A DNA stretch of 64,000 nucleotides. Source: UMGS755 sp045590535. Lineage in GTDB: Bacteria; Bacillota; Clostridia; UBA1381; UBA9506. Below the pieces are notes generated by a model that had not been told where the DNA came from, did not search any database, and worked only from the letters and a program-made list of their open reading frames with translations. Positions 26,359 to 35,335 of the stretch are shown piece after piece. The stretch spans positions 13,986-77,985 of the forward strand of contig JAZNRE010000028.1 in assembly GCA_045590535.1 (NCBI GenBank). The letters run 5' to 3'. The position numbers were made by a program, and so were the translations under genes. Numbering within the stretch: the stretch's first letter is position 1; the number at the start of each line of letters is the position of its first letter.

Positions 26359-26506
26359 AATCGACACCTTTCTGTTGTTTCTGTCTTGCATAACAGCAGG
26401 AAAGTTAAAATTTTCAAGCTGTTAATGGATTTATTATACCACAGGGGGAGGGTGATTTCAATAAAAATGTTGTTTTTCTTTTAATAGAGCCCATTTTTGC
26501 CTTGAC

Positions 26507-26535
26507 TTGACAACAGACCTCTGTATGTTTATAAT
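26507..26535 (+). promoter_or_regulatory. Consensus sigma-A promoter of the cyclophilin gene
   Basis: A perfect TTGACA at 26507-26512, 17-base spacer, and a perfect TATAAT at 26530-26535, 68 bases before the start codon. Confidence 0.85.
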
Positions 26536-26603
26536 AATAGCATGTCGGTTTTATAGCCCGACAGGGTTTTGTGTTTGATTTTTAAAAAGACAGGAGAATG
26601 AAA

Positions 26604-27209
26604 ATGAATAAAAAGTTGTGTTTGTTGTTGGCGCTTGTTTTAGTCTTTACATGTGTTTTTACCGGCTGCGGTTCCGGTGGCACGGCAGGTGAAGTAAAAG
26701 AACATTCTTTTGTTAAACTCACTTTAGAAGAGGGAGCTTTTATCATTGAATTATACCCCGAGATTGCTCCTGATAGTGTGGAACTGTTTTTAGACTGTGT
26801 TAAATCCGGCTATTATGACGGCAAAGTGTTCCATCGTACCATTTCCGGCTTAATACAGGGTGGATCGGCTGACGGCTTTGGTGTTGGCGGCTATAAGCGT
26901 AGTGTCAAAGGTGAATTTTCTGATAACGGCTTTGAAAATAACTTAAAGCATGAGCGTGGCGTTGTTTCTTTGGCCCGTACATCTGACCCCAACTCTGCCA
27001 GCGGCCAGTTTTTCATTATGACAGACACACAATCTTATTTAGACGGACAATATGCTACCTTTGGTAAAGTGATTGAAGGCATCGAACTGGCAGACGAAAT
27101 TGCCGCCATGCCCACCCGCGGTCTTCAGAGAGATGAATTGGTTAAAAAACCTGTGATTGTTAAGGCAGAGGTTTTAGAAAACTATACACCGGCTGACCAG
27201 ACAAAATAA
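26604..27209 (+). CDS. Peptidyl-prolyl cis-trans isomerase lipoprotein (cyclophilin type)
   Basis: A 201-residue lipoprotein: signal peptide with a lipobox ending FTGCG at about residue 20, then a cyclophilin domain. Conserved landmarks are KVFHRTISGLIQGG (catalytic Arg in FHR), SGQFFIM, and ERGVVSLAR. It would assist folding of secreted proteins on the outer membrane leaflet. The domain is compact, as in bacterial PpiB-type proteins. AGGAG lies 7 bases before ATG 26604. A strong consensus promoter suggests high expression. Confidence 0.9.
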   Translation: MNKKLCLLLALVLVFTCVFTGCGSGGTAGEVKEHSFVKLTLEEGAFIIELYPEIAPDSVELFLDCVKSGYYDGKVFHRTISGLIQGGSADGFGVGGYKRSVKGEFSDNGFENNLKHERGVVSLARTSDPNSASGQFFIMTDTQSYLDGQYATFGKVIEGIELADEIAAMPTRGLQRDELVKKPVIVKAEVLENYTPADQTK

Positions 27210-27303
27210 AGGGGAAAGATTGGCTAAATTGTCTAAAAAATCGGCTAAAAAGCAATTCTTTTATGCAGATTAGAAGAAAATTGAAAAAAATCGCAAATAA
27301 TGC

Positions 27304-27332
27304 TTGCATATTTTATTACAATATTGTAAAAT
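27304..27332 (+). promoter_or_regulatory. Promoter of gap
   Basis: TTGCAT at 27304-27309, a 17-base spacer, and TAAAAT at 27327-27332, in an AT-rich gap before gap. Confidence 0.6.
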
Positions 27333-27380
27333 AGATTTGATAATTTAATAACAATAATTTTTATAGGAGGTTTTACTACT

Positions 27381-28394
27381 ATGGCAGTAAAAGTTGGTAT
27401 TAATGGTTTTGGCCGTATCGGTCGTCTGGCTTTCAGACAGATGTTTGGCGCAGAGGGTTATGAGGTTGTTGCAATTAACGACCTGACAAGCCCCAAAATG
27501 CTGGCTCATCTTTTAAAGTATGATTCCGCACAGGGTAAATACGCTCTGGCTGACACTGTTTCTGCTGGCGAAGATTCCATCACCGTTGATGGCAAGACCA
27601 TCAAAATTTATGCTGAAAAAGACGCTGTAAACATCCCCTGGGGTGATTTAGGTGTTGATGTAGTTCTGGAATGCACCGGTTTCTACACTTCTAAAGAAAA
27701 GGCTTCTGCTCACATCACAGCAGGTGCTAAGAAGGTTGTTATCTCTGCTCCTGCAGGTAACGATCTGCCCACCGTTGTTTTCAATGTTAACCACAACATT
27801 TTAACAAAGGATGACAAAGTTATTTCTGCTGCATCCTGCACAACAAACTGCTTGGCACCCATGGCTAAGGCTCTGAATGATTACATGCCCGTTGAAAGCG
27901 GTATCATGTCCACCATTCATGCTTACACAGGTGACCAGATGATCTTAGACGGTCCCCAGAGAAAGGGTGACCTGAGAAGATCCAGAGCAGGCGCAGTTAA
28001 CATTGTTCCTAACTCCACTGGTGCTGCAAAAGCAATCGGTCTGGTTATTCCCGAATTAAACGGCAAGCTCATCGGCTCTGCTCAGCGTGTTCCCACCCCC
28101 ACAGGCTCCACCACAATTCTGGTTGCAGTTGTTAAGGGTCAGGCTACTGTTGAAGGCATCAACGCTGCTATGAAAGCTGCTGCTAACGAATCTTTTGCAT
28201 ATAACGAAGACGAAATCGTTTCTTCTGATATCGTAGGTAGCCGTTTCGGTTCTATCTTCGATGCTACTCAGACCATGGTAACCAACATGGACAACGGTTA
28301 TTCTCAGGTTCAGGTTGTTTCTTGGTATGACAACGAAAATTCTTACACCAGCCAGATGGTTAGAACAATCAAATACTTCGCTGAACTGGGCTAA
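27381..28394 (+). CDS. gap: Glyceraldehyde-3-phosphate dehydrogenase, type I
   Basis: Oxidative phosphorylation of glyceraldehyde-3-phosphate with NAD in glycolysis. The N-terminal Rossmann motif is INGFGRIGRLAFR, the catalytic Cys lies in SAASCTTNCLAP, and SWYDNENSYTSQM marks the C-terminal domain. The 337-residue length is standard. It has an AGGAGG ribosome site and its own promoter and terminator. Codon use looks restricted compared with neighbours (for example CTG and CCC preferred), as expected of a very highly expressed gene. Confidence 0.98.
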   Translation: MAVKVGINGFGRIGRLAFRQMFGAEGYEVVAINDLTSPKMLAHLLKYDSAQGKYALADTVSAGEDSITVDGKTIKIYAEKDAVNIPWGDLGVDVVLECTGFYTSKEKASAHITAGAKKVVISAPAGNDLPTVVFNVNHNILTKDDKVISAASCTTNCLAPMAKALNDYMPVESGIMSTIHAYTGDQMILDGPQRKGDLRRSRAGAVNIVPNSTGAAKAIGLVIPELNGKLIGSAQRVPTPTGSTTILVAVVKGQATVEGINAAMKAAANESFAYNEDEIVSSDIVGSRFGSIFDATQTMVTNMDNGYSQVQVVSWYDNENSYTSQMVRTIKYFAELG

Positions 28395-28413
28395 GAATCA
28401 AAGTAAGTTCATG

Positions 28414-28447
28414 AAAGACCGCTTGCATTTTCAAGCGGTCTTTTTTT
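28414..28447 (+). terminator. Terminator of gap
   Basis: A stem of up to 12 bp (left arm 28414-28425, right arm 28432-28443) runs into a 7-base T-run. Confidence 0.9.
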
Positions 28448-28451
28448 ACAC

Positions 28452-28490
28452 ACAAAAGAGGGATTGCGAAAGTTTCGCAATCCCTCTTTA
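28452..28490 (-). terminator. Terminator of dusB-mscL
   Basis: A long near-perfect palindrome (28455-28471 with 28473-28489) lies just past the mscL stop on the minus strand; the following T-run is short. Confidence 0.7.
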
Positions 28491-28503
28491 CGCCATATGG
28501 CTC

Positions 28504-28950
28504 TTATTCAGTTGCTTTATTGTCCTTTAATAAATCACGAATTTCAGTAAGCAGCTCTTCCTGGGTGGGACCCTTGGGTTCTTCAGCGGCAGCTTCTTTA
28601 GCAATTTCTTCTTTCTTCGTTGCCAAATCTTTCATTTTGTTAATCATTTTAATGAACATGAAAATGGAAAAAGCAATGATTAAAAAGTCAATTACATTTT
28701 GCAAAAAGTTGCCGTATGTAATGGCGGCTTCAGGCTTTAAAACAGCACCGGCTTCGTCTAATGTGGCGGGGCTCAACACCCATTTTAAACTCTTAAAATC
28801 CATTCCGGCTGTGAGAAAGCCGAAAAACGGCATAATCAGGTCGTTAACAACGGAGGTGACAATTTTACCGAAAGCACCACCGATAATAACACCGACAGCC
28901 ATGTCAATGACATTACCCTTGATTGCAAATTCTTTAAATTCCTTCAGCAT
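28504..28950 (-). CDS. mscL: Large-conductance mechanosensitive channel
   Basis: A 148-residue membrane protein that forms a pentameric pore opened by membrane tension under osmotic downshock. The N-terminal amphipathic segment LKEFKEFAIKGNVIDMAVGV and helix 1 with IIGGAFGKIVTSVVNDLIMP are nearly diagnostic. The second helix is FLIIAFSIFMFI and the tail is a charged cytoplasmic helix. The start is ATG 28950 with AAGGAG upstream, and a longer frame overlapping dusB is not used. It lies 22 bp after dusB on the same strand. Confidence 0.97.
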   Translation of the reverse strand: MLKEFKEFAIKGNVIDMAVGVIIGGAFGKIVTSVVNDLIMPFFGFLTAGMDFKSLKWVLSPATLDEAGAVLKPEAAITYGNFLQNVIDFLIIAFSIFMFIKMINKMKDLATKKEEIAKEAAAEEPKGPTQEELLTEIRDLLKDNKATE

Positions 28951-28972
28951 GTTTTTCTCTCCTTGTTTTATT

Positions 28973-29911
28973 TTAATTAAAAATTTCGCACACAACCTCT
29001 TTCATTTCTTCAAGAGTGGATGCGTTAAAGGCTTTGTTTTTGGCGGCGGCAGAGTGGGGGACGCCTTTAAAGTACCAGGCAATGTGCTTTCGTGCCTCTA
29101 AAATGCCGGTATGTTCCCCTTTGTGCTGCACCAATAATTCAAGATGACGGTAAATGGTCTCTTTTTTTTCCTGGGCTGTGGGCTGGGTGTAGTGACCGGT
29201 TTGTAAATAATCCTTAATTTGCTTGAATAAAAAAGGATTACCTAATGCACCACGGCCAATCATCACGCTGTCGCAGCCGGTTTGCTCTTTCATAGAAACC
29301 ACATCTTCGGGCGTTGTGATGTCACCGTTGCCAATCACGGGAATGGTAACCGCTTTTTTTATGGCTAAAATATCATCCCATTGTGCCTGACCAGCATAAA
29401 ACTGTTCTCTTGTGCGGGCGTGCAGGGTGACGGCGGCAGCTCCCTCCGCCTCGGCAGCCTGGGCTAAAGCCACGCAGTTTTTGGTTGCTTCGTTCCACCC
29501 GGAACGAAATTTTATGCTAAAAGGAACCGAAACCGATTTTGCCACGGTCCGCATAACTTTAACAGCTTTGTCAAGATCCCGCCCCAGTGCTGCACCGTCT
29601 CCGTTGGAAACAATTTTAGGGGTGGGGCAGCCCATGTTAATGTCGATAGCTCGAAAACCTATTTTTTGCACATATTCAGCCGAACGGGCCATAATATCCG
29701 GCTCATTGCCGAAAAGCTGAACAATGAGTGGACTTTCTGCTTCCTGGGTGGCAAGCAGAAGGTTTGTTTTTTTGTCTTTATATTCAATTCCTTTTGAACT
29801 AATCATTTCTGAAACCACAAGATCGGCACCGAAGGATTTGCAAATGAGTCGAAAGGGCAAATCGGTAACGCCGGCCATGGGCGCAAGAAAAATTTGATTG
29901 CAATAATCCAC
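28973..29911 (-). CDS. dusB: tRNA-dihydrouridine synthase (DusB/NifR3 family)
   Basis: An FMN enzyme that reduces specific uridines in the tRNA D-loop. The 312-residue protein begins with LAPMAGVTDLPFR, contains IDINMGCPTPKIV with the catalytic Cys, VTLHARTREQFY, and VIGNGDITTPED with the flavin phosphate loop MIGRGALGNPFLF. The start is GTG 29911, supported by AGGAG 7 bases upstream. It is the first gene of a two-gene operon with mscL. Confidence 0.95.
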   Translation of the reverse strand: MDYCNQIFLAPMAGVTDLPFRLICKSFGADLVVSEMISSKGIEYKDKKTNLLLATQEAESPLIVQLFGNEPDIMARSAEYVQKIGFRAIDINMGCPTPKIVSNGDGAALGRDLDKAVKVMRTVAKSVSVPFSIKFRSGWNEATKNCVALAQAAEAEGAAAVTLHARTREQFYAGQAQWDDILAIKKAVTIPVIGNGDITTPEDVVSMKEQTGCDSVMIGRGALGNPFLFKQIKDYLQTGHYTQPTAQEKKETIYRHLELLVQHKGEHTGILEARKHIAWYFKGVPHSAAAKNKAFNASTLEEMKEVVCEIFN

Positions 29912-30053
29912 CGTGACACTCCTATCTTGTTTTGTTTGTTACACTATATTATATCATAGTATTGCAAAAAGAAAAGGGTTTTTCATAAAATTTTAAAATA
30001 GAAACTTTTTTATGTTTTCTTTACAGTTTTTCACAAAAAAACCGTCGTTTTAC

Positions 30054-30082
30054 TTGAATTTCTGTCGAAATTGTTGTACAAT
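30054..30082 (+). promoter_or_regulatory. Promoter of the acyltransferase-like/AMP-ligase operon
   Basis: TTGAAT at 30054-30059, a 17-base spacer, TACAAT at 30077-30082. Confidence 0.6.
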
Positions 30083-30123
30083 TAGAGCATATGGGTTTAA
30101 ATTCATTTAATAGGGGGATGAAC

Positions 30124-30999
30124 ATGAAAAACGGAAGAAAGTTTGGTGACCGCAAAGACGGAAAGCTTTTGCGCAATCTGGACGCCATGCATTTTTTAAT
30201 GCCGCTTATTTATCCTAACCGTTGCGACAATGAGGCATTTATCTCTGAAAGAATAGACCTGACCAATATCAATCGTTATTTGGCAGAGAAAAATCAATCT
30301 GACCCTGAATATAAATACAATCTTTTTCAGGTTATTGTGTCTGCGGTTTTAAAAACCATTACACTGCGACCGAAAATGAATCGGTTTATTGCCAATAAGA
30401 ACATGTATCAGCGCAATGAGGTTTCCGCCGCATTTGTTATTAAAAAATTCTTTCAAGATGATGCTGAAGAAGGCATGGCTTTTTTGCGCATTAAAGAAAC
30501 CGACACCATTGAAACCGTGCATCAGGATATATATCGGCAGGTTAACCGCTGTCGCAAAGAAAAAAAGCAAGACAGCACCGTGGAGGTTATGGATCTGTTT
30601 AACAAGCTGCCGCGCTTTATTTCAAAAGCAGCAGTGAGTTTTGTTTGTTTTTTGGATAGACACGGCAAGGTGCCCCAATCTTTTATTTCAACGGACCCGT
30701 TTTATTCATCCATTGTCCTTTCAAACCTTGGCTCTATTAAGCTTAAATCCGGTTATCATCATTTAACCAATTGGGGAACCACTTCTGTTTTTTTGGTTAT
30801 TGGTGAGAAAAAGATAAGACCTTTTTATGATGAAGAAGGTAACATGGAAATGCGAGATAGCGTAGACATCGGCTTAACCGTTGATGAGCGAATAGCCGAC
30901 GGCTATTATTTCTCTAAAACCGTTAAACTGTTAAAGAAAATATTAGAACAACCCGAGCTGCTTGAAGAGCCGTTTGGTAATGAGGTGGATTATGAATAA
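30124..30999 (+). CDS. E2/CAT-fold acyltransferase-like protein lacking the catalytic His
   Basis: A 291-residue protein resembling the catalytic domain of 2-oxo-acid dehydrogenase E2 acyltransferases and chloramphenicol acetyltransferase, with no lipoyl or subunit-binding domain. The core tracks YNLFQVIVSAVLKTITLRP, and the C-terminal motif reads VDERIADGYYF where E2 proteins have DHRxxDG, so the usual catalytic His is replaced by Glu. The gene overlaps the following AMP-ligase gene by 8 bases, implying translational coupling and joint function. No E1 or E3 genes are nearby. A real transferase on an acyl-CoA made by the ligase, or a non-catalytic scaffold, are both possible. ATG 30124 has AGGGGG 6 bases upstream. 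Confidence 0.7.
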   Translation: MKNGRKFGDRKDGKLLRNLDAMHFLMPLIYPNRCDNEAFISERIDLTNINRYLAEKNQSDPEYKYNLFQVIVSAVLKTITLRPKMNRFIANKNMYQRNEVSAAFVIKKFFQDDAEEGMAFLRIKETDTIETVHQDIYRQVNRCRKEKKQDSTVEVMDLFNKLPRFISKAAVSFVCFLDRHGKVPQSFISTDPFYSSIVLSNLGSIKLKSGYHHLTNWGTTSVFLVIGEKKIRPFYDEEGNMEMRDSVDIGLTVDERIADGYYFSKTVKLLKKILEQPELLEEPFGNEVDYE

Positions 31000-32755
31000 C
31001 ATAACTGCAAAAACCCCCTGGGAAAAATGTATGGGTGATGTGCCCATGCATATTGACTATTTTGAAGGCTCTATGTATGAAGCGGTTGAAAAAATTGCAA
31101 AGCAATATCCCAATAACATTGCTTTTGACTTTATGGGCCGTTCAACTACCTATGCAAAGCTCATCACCGAGATTCAAAGATGTGCAAAAGCCTTAAAAAC
31201 CATTGGCGTGAGGGAAAATGACCGGGTGACCATAGCCATGCCCAACTGCCCTCAGGCGATTTATATGTTCTATGCCATCAATCTTGTGGGCGGTGTTGCC
31301 AACATGATTCATCCTTTGTCAGCCGAAAAGGAAATTGAGTTTTATTTAAATGAATCACAAAGCGTAACCGCCATTACTTTAGACCAGTTTTATGGCAAGT
31401 TTGAAAAAATCAGACAAAACACAAAGGTTGTTAACATTATCATTGCCAGCGTAAAAGATGAGCTTTCAAAGCCCATCAAAGCAGGATACATGCTCACAGA
31501 AGGAAGAAAAATTCAAAAAATTCCGGCAGATGCCCCCATCATTCGCTGGCAGGACTTTTTGCGACTTGGACATTGCTGTTTTTATAATTACAGCGTGCAG
31601 CGCAAAAAAGATGACCCTGCCGTTGTTCTTTATTCCGGCGGCACAACCGGCACAAACAAAGGCATTGTTTTAACCAATCAAAACTTTAATGCTTTAGGTG
31701 AGCAGGTCATTGCGGCTAACCCCATGTTCCGTGTGGGGGATAAAATGCTGGCTGCCATGCCACTGTTCCACGGCTTTGGTTTGGGTGTTTGCATTCACAC
31801 CATGCTGTCATCCGGCGGTCGCTGTATTTTGGTGCCGCGGTTTACCCCCAAGAGTTATGCGAAGTTGATTATGAAATATAAGTGCAATTTCATTGCCGGC
31901 GTTCCCACGCTTTATGAGGCTCTTTTGCGTCTTGATACTCTTGAAAAGGCAGACATGAGCTCTTTAAAGGGCGTGTTCTCCGGTGGTGACTCCCTTTCTG
32001 TTGAGCTTAAGAAGAAGCTTGATCAGTTCTTATATGACCACAAGAGCATGGTGCAGGTTCGTGAGGGCTACGGCACAACCGAAACCGTAACCGCTTGCTG
32101 CCTGACCCCTGCCACTATGTATAAACAGGGTAGCATCGGCATACCTTTCCCAGACACCTATATTAAAATTGTGAAACCCGATACCGATGAGGAGCTGCCT
32201 TATGGTGAAGAAGGTGAAATTTTGCTTGCCGGCCCCACGGTGATGAAGGAATATATGAATCATCCCGGTGAAACCGCCCAAACACTGCGCAAGCACGCCG
32301 ATGGACTGACATGGGTGTATACCGGCGACTTGGGCCACATGGATGCGGAGGGCTTTATCTACTTTAAAGGCAGAGCCAAGCGCATGATTATCACTTCGGG
32401 CTATAATGTATATCCCGGTCAGATTGAAAATATTTTAGATGCCCATGAATCTGTGCAAATGAGCTGTGTAATTGGCATTCCTGATGAATATAAAATGCAG
32501 AAAATTAAAGCCTATGTGAAATTGGTAGCCGGTGCCACAGCAAATGATGAAATCAAAAAAGAGCTTATGGACTATTGCCGTAAGAACATTGCGAAATATG
32601 CTATGCCTTATGACATTGAGTTTAAAGAAGATTTGCCCAAAACATTAGTAGGCAAGGTGGCTTACCGTCAGCTTGAAGAGGAAGAACTGGCTAAAATTGC
32701 AGCCGCTTCCTACAAAGCGCCCGATGCTATTTCCGGTGGCGTGCCCCTTAATTGA
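30992..32755 (+). CDS. AMP-forming acyl-CoA synthetase/ligase (ANL superfamily)
   Basis: A 587-residue adenylate-forming enzyme. Core A3 is YSGGTTGTNKGIV (phosphate loop), A5 is EGYGTTETV, A7 is YTGDLGHMDAEGF and the hinge A8 region is FKGRAKRMIITSGYNVYP. The catalytic Lys lies near the C-terminus in LPKTLVGKVAYRQL. It activates a carboxylic acid as acyl-AMP and normally then as a CoA thioester; the substrate is unknown. ATG 30992 has GAGGTG 5 bases upstream and lies inside the end of the acyltransferase-like gene. No carrier protein is adjacent. Confidence 0.88.
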   Translation: MNNITAKTPWEKCMGDVPMHIDYFEGSMYEAVEKIAKQYPNNIAFDFMGRSTTYAKLITEIQRCAKALKTIGVRENDRVTIAMPNCPQAIYMFYAINLVGGVANMIHPLSAEKEIEFYLNESQSVTAITLDQFYGKFEKIRQNTKVVNIIIASVKDELSKPIKAGYMLTEGRKIQKIPADAPIIRWQDFLRLGHCCFYNYSVQRKKDDPAVVLYSGGTTGTNKGIVLTNQNFNALGEQVIAANPMFRVGDKMLAAMPLFHGFGLGVCIHTMLSSGGRCILVPRFTPKSYAKLIMKYKCNFIAGVPTLYEALLRLDTLEKADMSSLKGVFSGGDSLSVELKKKLDQFLYDHKSMVQVREGYGTTETVTACCLTPATMYKQGSIGIPFPDTYIKIVKPDTDEELPYGEEGEILLAGPTVMKEYMNHPGETAQTLRKHADGLTWVYTGDLGHMDAEGFIYFKGRAKRMIITSGYNVYPGQIENILDAHESVQMSCVIGIPDEYKMQKIKAYVKLVAGATANDEIKKELMDYCRKNIAKYAMPYDIEFKEDLPKTLVGKVAYRQLEEEELAKIAAASYKAPDAISGGVPLN

Positions 32756-32836
32756 TTTTAAAGAGATTGTTTCAAATGCTTTGGTTTGGGGTACAATCAT
32801 AGTATACAAGAGTTCATTTTGCCGGGAGGGACAAAA

Positions 32837-33835
32837 ATGACTTACATAGCATCAAGAGAGCGTTATGAAAAAATGAAATATAACCCCTGTGGTGACAGCG
32901 GTTTAAAGCTGCCGGCCATTTCCCTGGGTATGTGGCACAATTTTGGCAAAACAAGCTGCTTTAAAACCATGGAGAAAATGTGTTTTACAGCCTTTGATTG
33001 CGGCATAACACACTTTGACCTTGCCAACAACTATGGCTATCCCCACATTGGCAGCGCCGAAGAAAACACAGGGCGTATTTTAAAAAAGCATTTTAAGGCC
33101 TATCGAAATGAACTTGTCATCAGCACCAAGGCTGGCTATCGCATGTGGGAAGGACCATATGGCGATTTTGGCAGCCGTAAGTATCTGCTTTCAAGCCTAG
33201 ATGACAGTTTAAAACGCCTGCAGCTTGACTATGTGGACATTTTTTACCATCACCGGCCTGACCCAAAAACACCCCTTGAAGAAACCATGGGTGCTCTTAA
33301 CCAGGCGGTTAAAAGTGGCAAAGCCCTTTATGCAGGCCTTTCCAATTATGACGGTGAAACCATGAAAAAAGCGGCGACGATTTTAGAGTCGCTTCACTGT
33401 CCTTTTATTATTAACCAAAACATTTATTCCATTTTGGATAGAAAGGCAAAAAACAATGGCATTTTAGATGCAGCAAAAGAGCAGAAAAAAGGCGTGATTA
33501 TTTTCAGCCCGCTGGCACAGGGTCTTTTGAGCGACAAATATCTGCACGGCATCCCTAAAAACAGCCGGGTGAAAACCAGTGGTCTGTTTTTGCAAGAGTC
33601 CGAGATTACACCGGAACTGTTGGCCAAAATTGAAAAGCTGAATAACATTGCCAAAGAAAGAGGCGAAACCCTAGCCCAAATGGCTCTTGCCTGGGTGCTG
33701 AATCACGAGGGTGTTACCAGCGTTTTAATGGGTGCCTCTTCCCCTGAACAAATCAAAGAAAATGCCCTTGTGGTGGGTTGCAGCCCCTTTACAGAAGAAG
33801 AGCTTGCAGCCATTGACCAAATTGTGACAGCATAA
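32837..33835 (+). CDS. Aldo/keto reductase (YghZ-like)
   Basis: A 332-residue NADPH-dependent TIM-barrel oxidoreductase. The tetrad is visible: Asp in FDLANNYG, Tyr in the same segment, Lys in VISTKAGYRM, and His in DIFYHHRPDP. The later LGWSNY-like segment (LYAGLSNYDG) and GASSPEQIKEN bind the nicotinamide cofactor. The YghZ type reduces glyceraldehyde-3-phosphate and other aldehydes, but substrate is not settled here. GGGAGGG precedes ATG 32837. Confidence 0.88.
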   Translation: MTYIASRERYEKMKYNPCGDSGLKLPAISLGMWHNFGKTSCFKTMEKMCFTAFDCGITHFDLANNYGYPHIGSAEENTGRILKKHFKAYRNELVISTKAGYRMWEGPYGDFGSRKYLLSSLDDSLKRLQLDYVDIFYHHRPDPKTPLEETMGALNQAVKSGKALYAGLSNYDGETMKKAATILESLHCPFIINQNIYSILDRKAKNNGILDAAKEQKKGVIIFSPLAQGLLSDKYLHGIPKNSRVKTSGLFLQESEITPELLAKIEKLNNIAKERGETLAQMALAWVLNHEGVTSVLMGASSPEQIKENALVVGCSPFTEEELAAIDQIVTA

Positions 33836-33871
33836 CAAGTAGGAACACACTAAAATTCGGAGGAGATTATT

Positions 33872-35320
33872 ATGCAGGAAAAAGTCAATTTAACCATGTT
33901 GGTGGATTTTTATGAATTCACCATGGCGAACGGTTATTTTGTAGAGGGTTTTGAAAATCAAATTGCTTATTTTGACATGTTCTTTCGTAAGGTGCCCGAT
34001 GATGGCGGTTTTGCCATTATGGTGGGCCTTGAGCAATTGATTGAATATATTAAAAACCTGAAATTTGATGAAGAAGACATTGCCTATTTGCGCAGCAAAG
34101 GCATTTTTGATGAGGGATTTTTAAATTATTTAAAAAACTTCAAATTTTCCTGCGATGTGTGGAGTATGCCCGAGGGCACGCCTATTTTCCCCATGGAGCC
34201 CATTGTGACGGTGCGTGGACCCATTATTGAGGCACAATTTATTGAAACTATGCTGCTTTTAACCATCAACCATCAATCGTTGATTGCCACAAAGGCAAAT
34301 CGCATTGTTCGTGCGGCTGAGGGCCGGAGTGTAATGGAATTTGGCTCTCGAAGAGCCCAGGGTTATCATGGTGCCATTTTTGGCGCCAGGGCCGCTTATA
34401 TCGCCGGTTGCAGCGGTACAGCCTGTGCCATTTCGGACCGCAATTACGGCATTCCAGCATTGGGCACCATGGCCCATAGCTGGGTGCAGCTTTTTGATTC
34501 GGAATATGAGGCGTTTCGTGCTTATGCCGAAACCTACCCGCAAAACTGCATTTTGTTGGTGGATACTTATAATGTTTTAAAATCGGGCGTACCCAATGCC
34601 ATTCGCGTGTTTAATGAGGTAATTTTGCCTAAGGGCTATCGGCCGAAGGGCGTTCGTATTGATAGTGGTGACATAACATATTTATCCAAAAAAGTTCGTA
34701 AAATGTTAGATGATGCAGGCTTTAGCGATTGTACCATTACCGCCTCGAACTCTTTGGATGAATACATCATTCGTGACACCTTGATGCAGGGCGCACAAAT
34801 TGACATGTATGGCGTGGGTGAGCGACTTATTACCTCTCGATCTGAACCGGTTTTTGGCGGCGTGTATAAGCTGGCCGCTGTTGAAAAAAATGGTGAAATT
34901 ATTCCCAAAATTAAAATTAGTGAAAACACAGCAAAAATTACCAATCCCGGCTTTAAACAAGTGCATCGCTTATATTCTAAAGATACAGGTGAAGCCTTTG
35001 CCGATGTTTTAACCATGTTTGATGAGGAAATCAATGAAAATGAACCCTATGAAATTTTTGACCCTGAACATACATGGAAGCGGAAGAAGGTGGGCAATTT
35101 CACTGCGAAAAAGCTGTTGGTTAAAATTTTTGACCATGGCGAGTGTGTGTATGAAAGCCCGGATGTGCATCAGATTAAGGCCTATTGCAGTGAGCAGATT
35201 GACAAACTGTGGGACGAAGTGAAACGCTTTGAAAACCCCCACCGTTACTATGTTGACTTGTCGCCGTCACTGTGGAAAATGAAAGAAGATTTGCTGAAAA
35301 AATATGCAGGGAACATCTAA
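33872..35320 (+). CDS. pncB: Nicotinate phosphoribosyltransferase
   Basis: Makes nicotinate mononucleotide from nicotinate and PRPP in NAD salvage. The 482-residue protein shows the PncB pattern: LTMLVDFYEFTMANGYF at the N-terminus, MEFGSRRAQGYHGA, TMAHSWVQLF, and the phosphoribosyl-binding GVRIDSGDITYLSKK. Length matches the long Gram-positive form. Together with the niacin-type S component and the nicotinamidase-like start at the right edge it suggests niacin scavenging. Strong GGAGG site 9 bases upstream. Confidence 0.93.
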   Translation: MQEKVNLTMLVDFYEFTMANGYFVEGFENQIAYFDMFFRKVPDDGGFAIMVGLEQLIEYIKNLKFDEEDIAYLRSKGIFDEGFLNYLKNFKFSCDVWSMPEGTPIFPMEPIVTVRGPIIEAQFIETMLLLTINHQSLIATKANRIVRAAEGRSVMEFGSRRAQGYHGAIFGARAAYIAGCSGTACAISDRNYGIPALGTMAHSWVQLFDSEYEAFRAYAETYPQNCILLVDTYNVLKSGVPNAIRVFNEVILPKGYRPKGVRIDSGDITYLSKKVRKMLDDAGFSDCTITASNSLDEYIIRDTLMQGAQIDMYGVGERLITSRSEPVFGGVYKLAAVEKNGEIIPKIKISENTAKITNPGFKQVHRLYSKDTGEAFADVLTMFDEEINENEPYEIFDPEHTWKRKKVGNFTAKKLLVKIFDHGECVYESPDVHQIKAYCSEQIDKLWDEVKRFENPHRYYVDLSPSLWKMKEDLLKKYAGNI

Positions 35321-35335
35321 AAAGGAGGGCAAAGC

